From Desarmillaria ectypa (Eukaryota > Basidiomycota > Agaricomycetes > Agaricales > Physalacriaceae), in assembly GCA_030407005.1 (NCBI GenBank), contig JAUDYN010000005.1, forward strand, positions 1,922,001-1,986,000: 64,000 nucleotides of DNA, read 5' to 3'. The notes below the pieces were generated by a model. That model ran no database searches, was not told where the DNA came from, and saw only the letters and a program-made list of their open reading frames with translations. Every line of letters starts with the position of its first letter. Position 1 is the stretch's first letter. Positions 1 through 12,323 of the stretch are shown in pieces. A program made the position numbers and the translations under genes.

Positions 1-3
1 AAA

Positions 4-1298
4 TTGACGTTACCGCAACCAGACGAGGAACCAGACAGCATAATACATGCCACACACATGTCGCGTCCATCATCGTCCTATCATCGGAAGAATATGCCCT
101 CTCATACTGTCCGTTCCGACAGCAGGACGGCTCGCAGCTCTCACGACGATATTTCCGCGTCCAGTCATCACCGGTACGCTTCTGAGCATAAAACTCGTTC
201 ATCTCGTCATTCAAAATCACCTCATCGCTCCTTCTCTCTGATAAACCGCAAAACCAGACGTTACGATACCCGTACCCCCAGTCCCCGTCACCATCGGTCC
301 TGTTCACCCCACGCCTTCTCTAACCAAAGATCCACTCGTTATGACCGGAGCCGCAGTCCATACCGAGGACGTCCAGAAAAGAGAATTCATCATAGAGACT
401 ACTCTGATCTGTCTCCTCAGAGAGATAGTCACATCGTCCAGAATAGTAGCACATCTTATAAGCGCCAGCCAACAAGATATGATCGAAGACGCCAAAATTC
501 CGAAAGTTCTCGGCGTCCATACCGCGAATCACTGTCGCCAGAACGAGGAGTCCGATCCCACCGTGGTTCCCAATGGATACCAGAAGACGAGACCGAACAC
601 CACATGGTGTATGATGGACCAGAACCCATGCACAATCTCCATAATGTTTCCGATGTTCCGGGAGTGTGGGGTTTCCAGCTCTCTCGGGATCTTCCAGACA
701 TTTTAGAATGCTCTTTCAATGTCGGCGAGGAAATTGCTGCAAAATGGAACCTCACAGGAGAGTGCGTCCTTCCATTTGCATGTTGTTCGTAAGGCCATCC
801 TGATGAATGCTTCAAAAAAGCAGGAACAACTGGGTTATAGCAGAAAGAGAAACAGGAGATGAATTGTTCTTGCATCTTATATGTCTTCCTACTACACTTG
901 CTGCCTCGACACTTGATTCTCTCTTAACAGAAACGTCACAAGAACCAAAAACTATTGCAGATGCTCTTTGGAACATGCAGACAGAATGGCCAGAGCAGGG
1001 ATCACTTATCATTGAAATAAATCCTGGAAAAACAACAGGGAAAGTCTTTTTTCCTGGTGATGATCCTGTTAGTGATCCTGTCATGATTGTTCATAACATT
1101 CCTGACCCTAAGTCTTGTCAGAGTAATATACACAATCCTCTGGAAATTACTCACACAATCCAGGAAGGTGTAAATACCATTCGTTTTATTCAGCTAACGG
1201 GCATGCAAAAATACTTCTTCCTTCTTGCCTCTCAACGAGAGATTACTACTCTTGATATGATAGCACTTGACGAGATTCTGCAATTTCGGACACCTTGA
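4..1298 (+). CDS. RS-rich protein with C-terminal globular domain (5' end may lie outside window)
   Basis: Two exons are joined by a very short intron. The first part (frame open from base 4; first in-frame ATG at 58) is extremely rich in Arg, Ser, His and Tyr with many RS/SR/SP pairs, like nuclear splicing-type low-complexity regions. The second part (to 1298) is hydrophobic/beta-rich and contains runs such as EINPGKTTGKVFFPGDD. The frames join through a GT donor at 789 and an AAGCAG acceptor; both AGs (at 820 and 823) keep the frame, giving a 32- or 35-nt intron. The C-terminal part faintly suggests a PINIT-like domain, but I do not recognise the family and assign no function. No in-frame stop precedes the window edge, so the gene may begin upstream. 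Confidence 0.55.
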
Positions 1299-1522
1299 CT
1301 TACCCATTGTTCATTCTGCATTACTTATCATTATTACATTGCTTTTGCTTTATCATGTGTATATCAGAGTACCTAGTAGTAATCCGTAGCCATAATCGAG
1401 TCCCAGTTCTTTCATATCAGCTGAAATGGGACAACCAACGAAGGATGTGCATACCTCTATTCCGGTAGATCTAAAGAGCAGGGTATGGTAGTAATTAGGA
1501 AGCGTGTGGCGGCATCTAAAAG

Positions 1523-2310
1523 CTACGATGTAGGCTCGGGGACAAGGAAACCAACCATACACGCGTCGAGCATAAAGTCAACATTGACCCATGCATGCGT
1601 TAGCCCTGGGTAAGACACATAAGGCCAGAGGTTGCGAATGGCAAGAGAGACGAACCAAAAAGCTTTGTCCCGTCTCGTCCAGCAACACGCATAAGTTCTT
1701 TCTCTCCTCCTGGGTGGAACGCAAGATAGGGCGTTATATTATACACCTTGCCATTAAACGCAGACCAAGCATCATCTCGAGTACTGTGTTGCTTCAACAC
1801 GGATGGCGGGATTCGCATAAGGGTATCGACTCTCTACGAAGCTATGTGAGTTGTGTTCCACGTCAATGCTGTTGAGCGACTTACTCTCAGGTCCTCGCCA
1901 GAAGACTTGAGCTTCGCCCAATCAAGCGGGCTGTGTCCGGGAGCTAGAGCCACTTTTTCTCTCTTCGTAGACGGTCGCACGAGTGACTTGGTCGTCGTAG
2001 GAGGAACAGCAAGGGAGCTAGACGCTCTCGCGACACCAGGGGTCCGGACGGCGAGCTGAGGTAGAGGAGGTGGCGGCATTAGCGCTGTATCTGAAAGGAT
2101 CTTTGGGATGCTAGACGTTTGGGCCCTCTGGGCGCTGTCCCGGCTAGGGAAAGCTGGTGGGACATCCAAATCTCTCGCGGTCTCGGTGTCATCGTCGTCA
2201 CCATCGTCGTCAGATAGTGAAGGAGAAACCGTGCAAATTTCTGGGGCAGGTAGAGGTGAAAGAGACGGAGCCGGCTGGGGCGTAAGCCAGCTACGAAGGT
2301 AAGCCGCCAT
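1523..2310 (-). CDS. Cytochrome b5-like heme-binding domain protein (Irc21/CYB5R4 N-terminal type)
   Basis: Three exons (2310-1885, 1833-1656, 1605-1523) encode 228 aa. The N-terminal 120 residues are Pro/Ser/Asp-rich and probably disordered. After the family lead-in PLDWAKLKSSGEDLR comes a complete cytochrome b5 domain: DAWSAFNGKVYNITPYLAFHPGG with the first heme-ligand His in HPGG, then AGRDGTKLFG, then THAWVNVDFMLDAC with the second ligand His. The domain lies at the C-terminus. It probably carries electrons between a reductase and an acceptor; the partner cannot be read from sequence. Introns are GT-AG (51 and 50 nt) and both joins restore conserved residues. Start ATG at 2310. Confidence 0.85.
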
Positions 2311-2419
2311 CTGGGAGTCAGATCTAAAGTTCTGAATTCGAAATTCCAGCTTTGTTTACCATTGCGGGCAGAGTGTAATAGATGACTCATGATCAATAAT
2401 CTACAGTAGCTACTTACAG

Positions 2420-4382
2420 TCAGGCGCGAGGCTCTACGATTATTTCATCTTCTGGAGATTTTCGAACTACTTCGTCATCTTCAATATATAGTGACCGACG
2501 AGCATCCTGAGCAATGAGTTTCTCCAAGGGGACTGCTCTCTTCCCTCGGAGGAAAATGATACCTCCCGGGGCGTCCTGCAACGACCGAAGGATGACATCT
2601 TTTTCAAACAAATATTTTATATATTCGAGAGAATATCCAGATGTTTCCGGAAGGAACGCATACGCCCATATCGTCATGATGACACAGCAGATACCGAAAA
2701 GAAGGAAGGTGCCGTAGGTGATTTCATTCAGCATTATAGGCGTGAGTTTTGAGATCGTAAAAGAAAAGAGCCAATTAACACCGATAGCGAGAGACAGTGC
2801 AACCGTGCGAAGGTGATTAGGGACAACTTCCCCAGCAACCACCCAGGGAAGAGGCCCGAAGCCGATGCAGTAGGCCACAGCGTAGAGGTACACAGCGACA
2901 ATGGAGACGTAGCTCGCGGTAACTACTGTCCCAGAGGTGTGGAGGGCAATGTACCCGCCGATCCAGAACATCGTCGCGGCTTGCCCTACTCCACCAATGA
3001 TGAGGCATCTCTTCCTTCCTATGCCTTCAATGGCGAAAGCTACTACGGTAGCAACCGCGACAACCTAACACGAATTTTCAGGCATCCAAGTGTAGGTAGT
3101 AGCAGACGTATCAGGCACGAACCTTCACGACGCCATAGATACCTAATAAAAGCCGTTTGAGAACCTATTCCCCAACTAGTGCATCTAGTACTCGTACCTG
3201 TAGCAAAAAGGCCAGAGGTGGTGCCCGATATTCCAAGACTTGCGAAGATTTGAGGGCTGAAGTAATTGATGGCGTTTGTACCTGTCCATTGCTGGAAGAA
3301 CATGACCAAGGAAGGAATAAAGCATCGCAAGGCGATGGACCGCGACTCCCCCATTAACACAAACTGACTCAGCAAAGGTAGCTTCTGTCTACCCTTGAAA
3401 TCACTCTTAATCTCTTCCAGTGTTTCTTGAACTGTTTCATCATCGACCGATTTTCTTGCAACAAAGGCAAGTGTTCGGGCAGCACGGTCACACTGTTGGT
3501 GCTCGACTAGCCATCGCGGTGATTCCGGTTGGAACAGCATGGCTATCGTGAAAAGCACTCCAGGAACCATCCTATAAGGAAATACATACTTAGAGGGCGC
3601 GAGTCAGTCCAAAGATAAACTTACTGCATGATGAAAGGTACACGCCATTGCATCTCTCCATGCGGTATATCCTTCGAAGCGCTATAGTTTACCCAGACTG
3701 AAACGTGATAAGGAGTTCGCCCACTGACCACCAGCCGGTCTAACCACTTACAGCTAAGCATGATCCCAATATTGTTCGCAAGCTGGATCATCCCGGTACA
3801 TCTTCCCCGAATAGCTCGTGGGGTACATTCCGAAATGTATGCCGGAACGAGGGCCGAAACCATTCCAACACCTACGCCACCCACAAATCGGCTGAAGTAC
3901 AGGACGCGAAGTCCAACTTTCTGAGAACTTCCGAGTCCAACAATAGATTGGATCAAGCTGCCAATGAGATATATGACGCCGGATGCAATCAGACAGGGCT
4001 TGCGTCCAAAGCAGCCTGAGAAGTAGCCCATGGCAAGGGCTCCGAAGCTACGATGTCGACATGTGTTAGCATAGGGCTGATGGATTTACGTGCACGACTG
4101 ACAAACATCCACCCTGCAATACAGACACAATATTACCACTCAGGTCCGCTTTGACGGATGCAGATACTTTGTCTAAGCCGAAATATTCCTGGAAAGAGGC
4201 AAGAGAAAGAACACCCCCAATGAGACCGCTGCATTAACAGTCAGGCTATATTGTTATGTGATAACATGAGGACAAACGGCTTACATGTCCCATCCGTAGA
4301 AAATGCTTCCCATAGCTCCCGAGAAAGCCAATACATAGGCGTTACGATACTGGGAAATCAGCGCAAGCTCGTCTTTCAACAT
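2420..4382 (-). CDS. MFS sugar/quinate-type transporter
   Basis: Multi-exon gene (about seven exons) for a 12-TM major facilitator of the sugar porter family. Start ATG at 4382, then YVLAFSGAMGSIFYGWDIG as TM1. The family motifs appear in order: GYFSGCFGRKP (the loop 2-3 GR[KR] motif), PAYISECTPRAIRGR, PESPRWLVEH after TM6, and GFGPLPWVVAGEVVP before TM11, ending in PETSGYSLE. The micro-joins ILS|FWVNYSAS and ATG|IYGVVK|VVAVAT restore the conserved path. A plasma-membrane importer of a hexose, pentose or quinate is expected; the substrate cannot be told from sequence. The C-terminal tail is acidic. No disruption seen. Confidence 0.85.
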
Positions 4383-5299
4383 TTGAGAGAGACAACCAAC
4401 AGCGGACAGATGATGAGAAAAGACGGAGAGGGCGACAGGCCAAGCATTTCTTATGGAGTGGTTTTATCCATCATAATTGATTAGCTTCTTGTACAAAAAG
4501 GATAGAATGGAGATGAGGAACTGGGAAGAGGTAGAAACCGGCCCGGAGACGGTTGCGAAGAAAACATCATTATACCGAAGCTTCAGCGTTAAGATCAAGG
4601 AAGAAATCGAATTGTTTGCATCAATTAGGATACAGTACAGCTATATAGAAAGCGTCGAACATTGACAGACAATTGGAGACCTTCATGGAGGAGTTATATA
4701 GGCGAGAAGAAGGCGGAGAAACCGTAATGAAAGTATGTAATAAGTCAAGAGAACGACGAAACGACATTCGAACAGCTTGAAATAAATATTATTATTACAA
4801 AGAGGAAAAAGATTCTGGGGAACGAGAACGGCAAAAACAGAAAGACAGAGATAGATCGTGAATAGAAATCGACTTATAGAGATAGAATTGACCGTCCGTC
4901 CGCGAATTCCATACCAAACGTCGGCGTGGATATACATAGTCGGCGGATAACTCCTTCGTTAGCGGTCGTTATTTGATCATAAACAAGACCTTGAATAGAT
5001 ATCTGCAAGGTTTGAAGAGATGATGATGCTGGGGGGTACAGATGACTTTGGATGGAGGATGGGGAATGGTGGTTATGATGTTGTTTGTGCTGATGATACA
5101 ACTTGTTAGTGTAGTCCGCTTGATTGATACAACATAGCAGGCAGAAGGAGGAACGATGAGGCGAAAGGAACACATGAAGGCCGGTTGGAAATGAGGGACG
5201 CGGTCGAAACGTATGTCCAGGGATGGCACACACGAAAGTCTATACGCCATCAAATGTGGCTGGAAAATAAATATGAGAGAAAAGTAGATGCACTTTGCA
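4383..5299. other. Gene-free stretch: promoter side of the transporter, 3' side of the Whi5-like gene
   Basis: No reading frame here looks coded; the short frames lack conserved motifs. It should hold the transporter promoter (minus strand) and the terminator of the neighbouring minus-strand gene. A poly-purine-rich stretch (4380-4570) precedes the transporter start. Confidence 0.5.
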
Positions 5300-7231
5300 T
5301 TAACTCTTCAACAAATCGATTCCTGCACCCAGGCCTCGGTCGTCCGGTCTCTTCATATGACCACCTTGCATTCCCAGACGCATTTGTTCTCCCTCAAACA
5401 ACTTCCTTCCAACATCGGCACGCAGACCCGTTAATCTGTTGTGTTGGGGGTAGCCTCGAGACGGTGAAGGAGACGCATTAATAAAATCATGAAAATTGAA
5501 ATCATGGGCTGTTCCCGGTCTTGGGCTGCCATCAACTGACTTCCGGTGGCCAGATGGACTCGACGGAACGGACGTTTGCGGGGGGAAAGAGTGGGGCGGA
5601 AGGAGCTGAGAAGGTGTAGAGGAACGATTCGATGATCTATCGACGCCTGGAATGGAATCGCGTCGCCCACCCAAATCGCTTCCAATGCTGGAGATGCTAG
5701 ACGTAAAGCTGCTCTCTCCACCACGGGATAGCCCAGACCCTGACCCACGAGGATTGGCCCTGCCCGCATCCTGACTGTTTGGTTCACCGGGAGCGGTGGG
5801 AAACAAAACCCGGCCCTTGGCTCGCAACACTCCCGCGCCGGCTCCTAATGTACGATACGCGGTCAAATCCTTGGCATCTTTATTGGACAGACGCGCAGGC
5901 GACGGGGACGTTGCTAAGAACAACATTAGATCCGCAGCTTCATTATCAGTAGGTGCTGGTCGTGGCGTTGTTTGCTGAGCCGGGGGCGCACTCGACATGG
6001 GAGGCGTCTTATCTCGATAGGAACCAACAGAAATGGTAGACGTCGAAGCAAGACTTGAGGATGTAGGTGGACCCGTATTGGGAAAGCCCCGAGCAGCACT
6101 CTGAGTATACTGTGAATACGATTGAGTGGACCCTGCGTCTGATCCGTCGAAACTCGAGCGTGGCGAAGACACACTGCCAGATATTGACGGTCGATGGTGC
6201 AGAAGCAGAGAGGTTAGGGTCTGAGCAGCCTTCATATCAACATCGCCATCTGCGTCAAGGTCAACACGATCCACATCGCCTCCCGATGTCCTAGCCCGGT
6301 GCTTGCCCTTGCTTGATCCAGCTCCATCGGGGCGGTGACTTTTAGAATGTGCACGCGTTCCCTCTGCGATGCTTCGCGCTACCCTGCTACCCTGTGTCTG
6401 AGGTGACGGAGCAGGTCGTATAGGAGGAGCAACGGGTGGATCATTGGCGTTCAGGATGGTGCGCGCTTGCTGTGTGGGCGGCGGTGCCAAGATAGACGTG
6501 AAGAGTGTCGGCCCACCGACTGACTGTCGCGACGTGCTGCTACTGGGATCCCCTGCATTCGTAGGTAGTGTACCGTTGGCACCCAAAAAGCTGCCGCGCG
6601 ACGAGAGACCGGCTGTCAGCGTGATTGGACCCGAAGTACCCCTCCGAAGAGGACTGCTAGTAGAACCTGTACCACTTATTCCATGGGTAGCTAGATTGGC
6701 GTGGTAGCCGCTGGCCATCGGTGGCTTGCGTCTGGCGGTGTTGCTGCGGGCGAAGGTGGACGAACTGCTTGGAGACTGGCTCTGCGATTCAAAGTCACGT
6801 AGAGAGGCATTGGGGGCATTGTTGGTAGTTTTGTAGGAGGCATAGGATAAGCGTGTTCGCAGCGCACGGGTAACCTGTTCAAGGAGAGAGACATAGGAGG
6901 TATCAGTATATTTTCAGAGATGTTAGGACAATGAGAGAGAAAAACAGAGGAATAGAACGTTAGAGCCATAAAATGAAGTATGAAGGGACTCCGACCAGAG
7001 GAATGCGTTCATCACAGTAGATCAAACGACGCGTCTGGGAGACGAACAGCAACGAGTACCTACGTTGGAAAGCTCAGCCCTGGCTAGAAACTTCTGAACA
7101 GCTTTTTTCTTGTGCTCTCTGTCGAAGGACTCTGTAGGTAGTGACCCGTTCGACTGGGATCCGGCGGATGCGTGAGGGATATAAGTCATGGGAGGTGATG
7201 GCGACGTGGCGGAAGACGAAGGGGTAGCCAT
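5300..7231 (-). CDS. Whi5/Nrm1-like G1/S transcriptional repressor
   Basis: Two exons (7231-7064 and 6874-5300) encode 580 aa. Across the phase-0 splice the sequence reads FLARAELSNVTRALRTRLSYASYK, which fits the Whi5/Nrm1 domain (RxxRLxxAxxK). Further on are ADLMLFLATSPSPA and DFNFHDFINASPSPS, matching the short conserved motifs of fungal Whi5/Nrm1 proteins. The rest is Ser/Pro/Gly-rich with many SP/TP sites, as expected for a CDK-controlled disordered repressor that binds MBF/SBF-type factors in the nucleus. Which of Whi5 or Nrm1 it matches in function cannot be decided here. Start ATG at 7231; intron 189 nt, long for this window. Confidence 0.75.
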
Positions 7232-7477
7232 AAACGCGCGTTCACTGCGTTACGCAGTGAAAACAAAGGTAAAAGGACGCTCGTCGCTGTGGACGGCAAC
7301 GAGAAGAGGAGGTCAGACACTGGGCGTGGTGGGCACGAACGATGAGTAAAAGTCGATTCAGAATCGGACCAAACGCGAGTGACGCGCCATATCGGAGCTT
7401 GCCGTTTATACCCAGTTTCACCAATTTTCCGCTAAAGTACTAGCCGAAAAGGTTTTCCCTAGAAAACTCCTTTTTTT

Positions 7478-9036
7478 TCATATTTGCCATCCTGCGACGG
7501 AGCCAGAGGTTGACTGCGCTACTGTCGCTACAGTCTGCATTTCGTCCCAGTACCATTTTGGCAGAAAGCCCACCCTTTCCTCTCCGTTCACAACCTCATC
7601 CACGAGGTTATCAGTCAGCTTCATAATTGTCACACCCTCTTTCGGCACAAACTTCACTCGCCATACGGACGCTTTTTCGGCACCACTTCCTTGGAGAATC
7701 TTCTTAAGAAATGTTAATATCTCCTCGCCCCAATTCAAACACGTTGATGGATCCCAGGAACCAGGCTTTCCTCGTACAAGACGGGGTATTTTTGTCGTAT
7801 CGAAGGACTGAACAGTGGTGACCTGGATCATTATTATTATTAAGTGCCTGAGAGCGAAAACCTGGTCATCACCTCTCCGGACGGTGTTCGAAATCCGACA
7901 GCGATCTCCTTGACAATATGAAAAACGACATTCTTGAGCTAAGCGCCATAATACGTCTTGGTAACTCACCGGTACTCCGAGGAGGAACGATTGGAAATAA
8001 AACTTGAGTAATTTCCTGTCATGCCGTCAGCTCACCGATGAAATGAAATATGCAAAGAAATGACTCGCTTTTCGAATTTTGCTTCATCATGGGGGCCGCG
8101 TATCGCTAGAGACGTCTTGAGCTCTACGAATGAGTCAGTTGTTCCAGTGTATCTGTCTGTGACATAACGATGAATTGAAGCATGCGAAATTGGGGAACAC
8201 AAAAACCTCGAACGCAGTCAACTTCGCCTCCAATAATGAGTCGGCTATTGCCAAGTTTAGTCCGCACAACGCTACACCATTGCACGTTGGTATCCACGTC
8301 TCCTCCCCACCCTCGCGGATCTTTAGAACCGGGTTTCGGGGGAGGCCTACAAGGGGTCGCCGATGTCCCGTATGACTCAAAGGCATAACCAAAATAAGAC
8401 TGCTTTCGATGCCGGGGCCCCATATTTTCCCTGATATACTCTGGTTAACGGTCGTATTACTGATAAATGAAAGGCACTAACTTTTCACTCAGCTTCTGAT
8501 TGGATATATGCTCTTCGAAATACATAGTGTCGTTGATATACATGACATTTAATTCCCAGCCATCGCGATCCTCGTAGGGGGCTGTTAAAATCCTGGAGAA
8601 TGATTTAAGACGATACGACAGAGGGGGGACGCGACACGATATACCTAGTCATTACCCCGCGCCACGAAACAGCAGCTACGTCGTCTAGGGCGACTTTCCC
8701 TTCACTCTTCACCCGACTAAGGGCTTTCAAGAGGCCGTCAATGCGGCCCTTCTCTTCCGGGCGTCGTATCCAATTCTCATATCCGTAAGACAATTGAGCA
8801 CCAATGGGCGGATCAACAAAGTAACGCAGGGCCAAGTCATTGAACTCTAAAGTGCGAGAAGGTGTATATGAGAATGAAATGATAGGCATAGGCTTCTGGA
8901 ACGATGTCGGTGGTTTAGTATGAGAAAGAGTGAGATCCGGGTATGAGATAGAGTTGGTATCTTCCAAGCGTCGCGATTTAGTCCCACGAGATATTTCAGG
9001 TTCATAGAGCAGTTCTGAGGCCTTTCTTTTTGACAT
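7478..9036 (-). CDS. RAI1: RAI1/DXO-family decapping nuclease
   Basis: Seven exons. Start ATG at 9036 (MSKRKASELL; an upstream in-frame ATG at 9072 is possible). Conserved blocks in order: QLSYGYENWIRR; APYEDRDGWELNVMYIN with NDTMYFEEH; GWGGDVDTNVQWCSVV; IIGGEVDC (metal-binding Glu and Asp); DSFVELKTSL (catalytic Glu and Lys); KFYFQSFLLGVP (Gln); EIAVGFRTPSGE; and a C-terminal VNGEERVGFLPKWYWDEM. Together these form the complete RAI1/DXO active site. The enzyme removes incomplete 5' caps and NAD caps from RNA and partners the 5'-3' exonuclease Rat1 in the nucleus. The intron at 8068-8016 is GC-AG: only that donor gives FEK|KLLKFYF. All other joins are GT-AG. Confidence 0.92.
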
Positions 9037-9073
9037 GGAACAGTTCAAGTCGAAGTCGGAGGATATTTCCAAA

Positions 9074-9650
9074 TTAGTCTCGGCTCAAATGCGGAGGATC
9101 AATATATATTTCAACACGAGAAGTATTTTTCCCACCAGTACTTATCGTCGAAAATTTTATGTGAACCTGATCACTCTTATTCTTGTAGATATCCAGAGCC
9201 GTACCACTAATGTTTTTAGGACCGCCTAACAAATGGTTGATGTTGTGGCCGCGACGCTTTCTGTTCGGGGGTTGTTTGAGACGCTTCTTGGGCAAACTTT
9301 CCTTCGCGTTGGATTCGTTCTCATCGCACTAGTACGTTCTCGTTGACCAGCTGGTGCTCATATCTAATTAGTAGGTCTAGAACTCGGCCTCGCGTCGAGT
9401 TTTTGAGACTGCCTGTTTCGTTTGATCAAGTTTCGCCACATCGTCCTAAAGCTCCTACTTCCCTTGCGTGTGTATTCAGAATACTTACTTACAATACTTC
9501 CATTTTCTTGAGGACTCGCTGTACCTATCTGCCAGGTCAAGACACTGTGGCCCTGCCTCCACAACTCTTGCCACAAGTGCGTTGTCTTCATTGTACTGAT
9601 ATCAACTTACTTCTTATCAATTATTTGCATAGAACGACAGCATAGTCGCG
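9074..9650 (-). pseudogene. Unidentified coding relic on the minus strand
   Basis: On the minus strand a stretch near 9600-9510 reads YNEDNALVARVVEAG and continues to LADR, and a second frame (9327-9074) reads KKRLKQPPNRKRRGHN and runs to IYIDPPHLSRD and a stop. Both look like real protein, but no start codon and no clean splice joins them. I take this as fragments of a decayed or poorly resolved gene upstream of RAI1. Family not recognised. Confidence 0.3.
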
Positions 9651-9832
9651 TTTGCCATTGATACATGCTCATGAATTAAGTATACACCATCAACTAAAAG
9701 TCTTTAGTTGCATTCAGATCAGGATTCAGGTGCGGTCACCTCAAACAGAGACCATTGTTCTTGGGTCGTCCTGAAATGGTTATGCCTTTTTGTGCCCTGT
9801 CAGTCCTTTGCCACCTTCATTGTGCCTTTCAA

Positions 9833-9841
9833 ATATAAATA
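9833..9841 (+). promoter_or_regulatory. TATA box of the zinc-ribbon/coiled-coil gene
   Basis: ATATAAATA lies about 105 bp before the ATG at 9946 and is followed by a CT-rich leader, the usual layout of a strong fungal core promoter. Confidence 0.5.
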
Positions 9842-9945
9842 AGAGGACGCCCAAATCTCCTCCATTACTTGTCCGACCTCTTCCTACTCTCGTTGACGTC
9901 ACTCTTTTACTTTTCTTTACCTACCTCTCCTTTCGATCTCACAAC

Positions 9946-10559
9946 ATGTTTCGTACGTCGTGCTTTTGCCTCATGTGCGCCATTTAACTGATGCCACTTT
10001 TCATTCAGTTAAAAAGAAACCCCTTCCTCCTTCCCAGCTCCCGAAGGGCTGCCCCTCACACCTTCACAGTCAATGCAAGACGTGCGGTCATTTTAATCCA
10101 CCGCAGGCTGCCGAGGGACGATACAAGTGCTTGAAGTGTCACAAAGGCACATATTATGTTGACTCTCTAATTGCCATGGCTTCTGAGAGAGAAATCCTCA
10201 AAAAACACGAACAAGAACGCGAGGAAAGGCGCCAGGACGAGCGAATACGTCGAGAGGCAGAGCGTCGCGCTGCTGAACATGCGGCTGCCGCAACAGCAGT
10301 TCGAAAGCAACACGTGGCACATCAGCTCCAGCAAGTGAGGAGGGAGAAAGTCGCAGCCAACCCGACTGCATCCCTGGAACGTCGTCCCGCTCAGCGGAAG
10401 CGCTCTCCTTCTACCGCCAAGACTCACAGCGCGCCCACGCAAAATGGTCCTTTGCATTGTTCTCCTCAAGTAATGTACGTGCCAATGATATATCCGCCGA
10501 ATGGCCCTCCTACACGTCCGCTCCCACCATTGCCAGCTTCTAGCTCTCAATGGCTGTGA
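9946..10559 (+). CDS. Small zinc-ribbon, coiled-coil protein
   Basis: Exon 1 is only 7 nt (ATGTTTC, 9946-9952), followed by a 56-nt GT-AG intron and exon 2 (10009-10559). The protein is about 185 aa. A CX2C...CX2C pair (CKTCGHFNPP and YKCLKC) early in the protein suggests a zinc ribbon. A strongly charged Glu/Arg helix follows (LKKHEQEREERRQDERIR onward), probably a coiled coil, then a basic and Pro-rich tail. No enzyme motif. I do not recognise the family; nucleic-acid or protein binding would be a guess. A TATA box upstream and a matching splice support expression. Confidence 0.7.
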
Positions 10560-11203
10560 CGAAGTAGTAAGTAGTCCTGACTTTCGTTTCATCAATACGC
10601 ACTGACGCGAGTAAATTGTACAGGGAATGTCTTGCACTCCTGGACGTGTTCGTTGATAACTCTGCTCTCGCTGGCTGAGTCTGTTTTATGCTTCCTGAAT
10701 CCTCGCACTGGTTTGTGAGGTTTGTACGTGCGATCGTCTGGTATTTTCATTATCCACGATTGACTCGTGGTTTTCATATATCCTGTGTGAATGTTCCACC
10801 TCGTGAATACAGTCTCAAGTTCATCTCGGCACATAAGACTCATAACTACATGCCGCGAAGTGCAACAGTTTCGCCTCAAGAGCACACAGGTCCTTCCTCA
10901 TTTTCCGACTTCAACGTCAGTGACTTTCTGTCCTCGCGAATCTAATTTGCCATTCTAAACTAGTCAGTACTTGTAGGTACCAGCGTTATGCCCAATTTTT
11001 CTGACACCGAAGCTGTGTTCCTGTCGTCACTGCAAGCTGGCTATCGCCTCAGATACCGACGCTTCGAAGGGTGACTGCGTGCAGCAGTTTCGATCGGCCA
11101 TGTCACTTGGAAAACGTCCCTCCACCGCATGTTCGCCGAGCGGTTTGTATAAGTGGATGGCCTCCCCACAATGCGCCCAAGTCCTACGTTGATCCCCTTC
11201 AGA
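10560..11203. other. Intergenic, no gene seen
   Basis: Only short frames without conserved content. A 28-codon frame starting at 10989 could be a 5' exon of the next gene, but no join is convincing. Confidence 0.4.
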
Positions 11204-12077
11204 ATGGCCTCTACCTTTTCGTTTCCAGTCATGATGATCAACCACGAAACCCCAGATTTTGACAATCTTCTGGACATGCCTCCTCCGGAGAAACAACCCC
11301 AGTCGCGCGACAAGCGACAAGTGGCAACGATAAGGAATGGTATGAATATAAATGGATTACTATCAGACCCAGAGCTCAAATATATTTACAGACATTGGGC
11401 GCACTAACAAGCTCGGTCCACGTATTGAACAATGCCACAGAGAAATGAAGAAAGTTACGGGAATGATATCCGACCGCTTGAAGGAGGCAAATATGAAGGC
11501 GGCGGATGACCAGCGTCGAATTGAAGAGCTGCAGTCGCTTCTTGTAGAAGCCAGAGGTGCTGCAGAACTGTCAAACAGTCGGGCGGGTTCTCAGGAAGAC
11601 GAGATCAGGGACCTGCGGCGTCAGCTAGAAGACCTTCAGCGAGAGCGCGCTCAAAATTCTGTGACTCAATTCCACCTTGCTAGAGTTGAGAAGCAGGCGG
11701 ATGGCTTAAAGGAAGAGAAGGAGAAGCAGGCGAGGGAGCTGGAAGCACTGAGAGCTGCTATGGAGGATTCTCGCAAGAAAGAGGTCAGTCGGTCCAGGCA
11801 GATCGAAGACTCACAAAGATTGCACCGCAAGGCGACCCATGACCGCACCCAAGTGCTGGAGATTCTTGAAGCTAGACTCGATGAGGCGAGAAGGGAGGTG
11901 CTGGATGTTAGGAAGCAGATGGAGGAGTTGCTACTCGAGACGGAGAGCAGAATCAGCGAGGCAGAGAACAGAGGCCGGCAACTGCAGCTCAGAGATCTTC
12001 GAGCGCTGTCGCCCAAGGCCATGTTCGCATTTCTTGGCTTCCAACAGCCGCGCCTCTGGTGGATGGGATCAAATTAA
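11204..12077 (+). CDS. Coiled-coil protein of unknown function
   Basis: Two exons. Exon 1 starts at ATG 11204 (later in-frame ATGs at 11231 and 11234 are possible) and runs to RQVATIRN. A 52-nt intron (GTATGA donor) joins it to DIGRTNKLGPRIEQ. From there to about 30 residues before the end the protein is one long heptad-patterned helix rich in Glu, Lys, Arg, Leu and Ala (for example IRDLRRQLEDLQRER), predicted to dimerise. The C-terminus has FLGFQQPRLWWMGSN. No catalytic motif; the family is not recognised. The start is uncertain. Confidence 0.6.
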
Positions 12078-12323
12078 GCTGCCAGGCACTGTCGATCGCG
12101 AAGCTTTATTTATATACGTTGTGGTATTCCTGTACTTTTCCTTTTTGTTTCTGCAATTCCTAGTATGCTCGTCGCCGGTAAATCACGACGGTCTAACCAG
12201 CCCCCCAAACGACTCAGCGTTACTTAACCTGGGTTGCACCTGGATCCCAGTGGCCGCCCTTGATGGCGCGGCATTTATTCAAAACAAGGCAAAGAAAGCT
12301 ATCAAGTTGCACCGACAGCGACA

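Noticed and set aside
7990..8040. A 20-nt GTGAGC...CAG intron in RAI1
   Set aside because: It would keep frame but add about ten residues inside a conserved block; the 53-nt GC-AG intron gives the exact family sequence.
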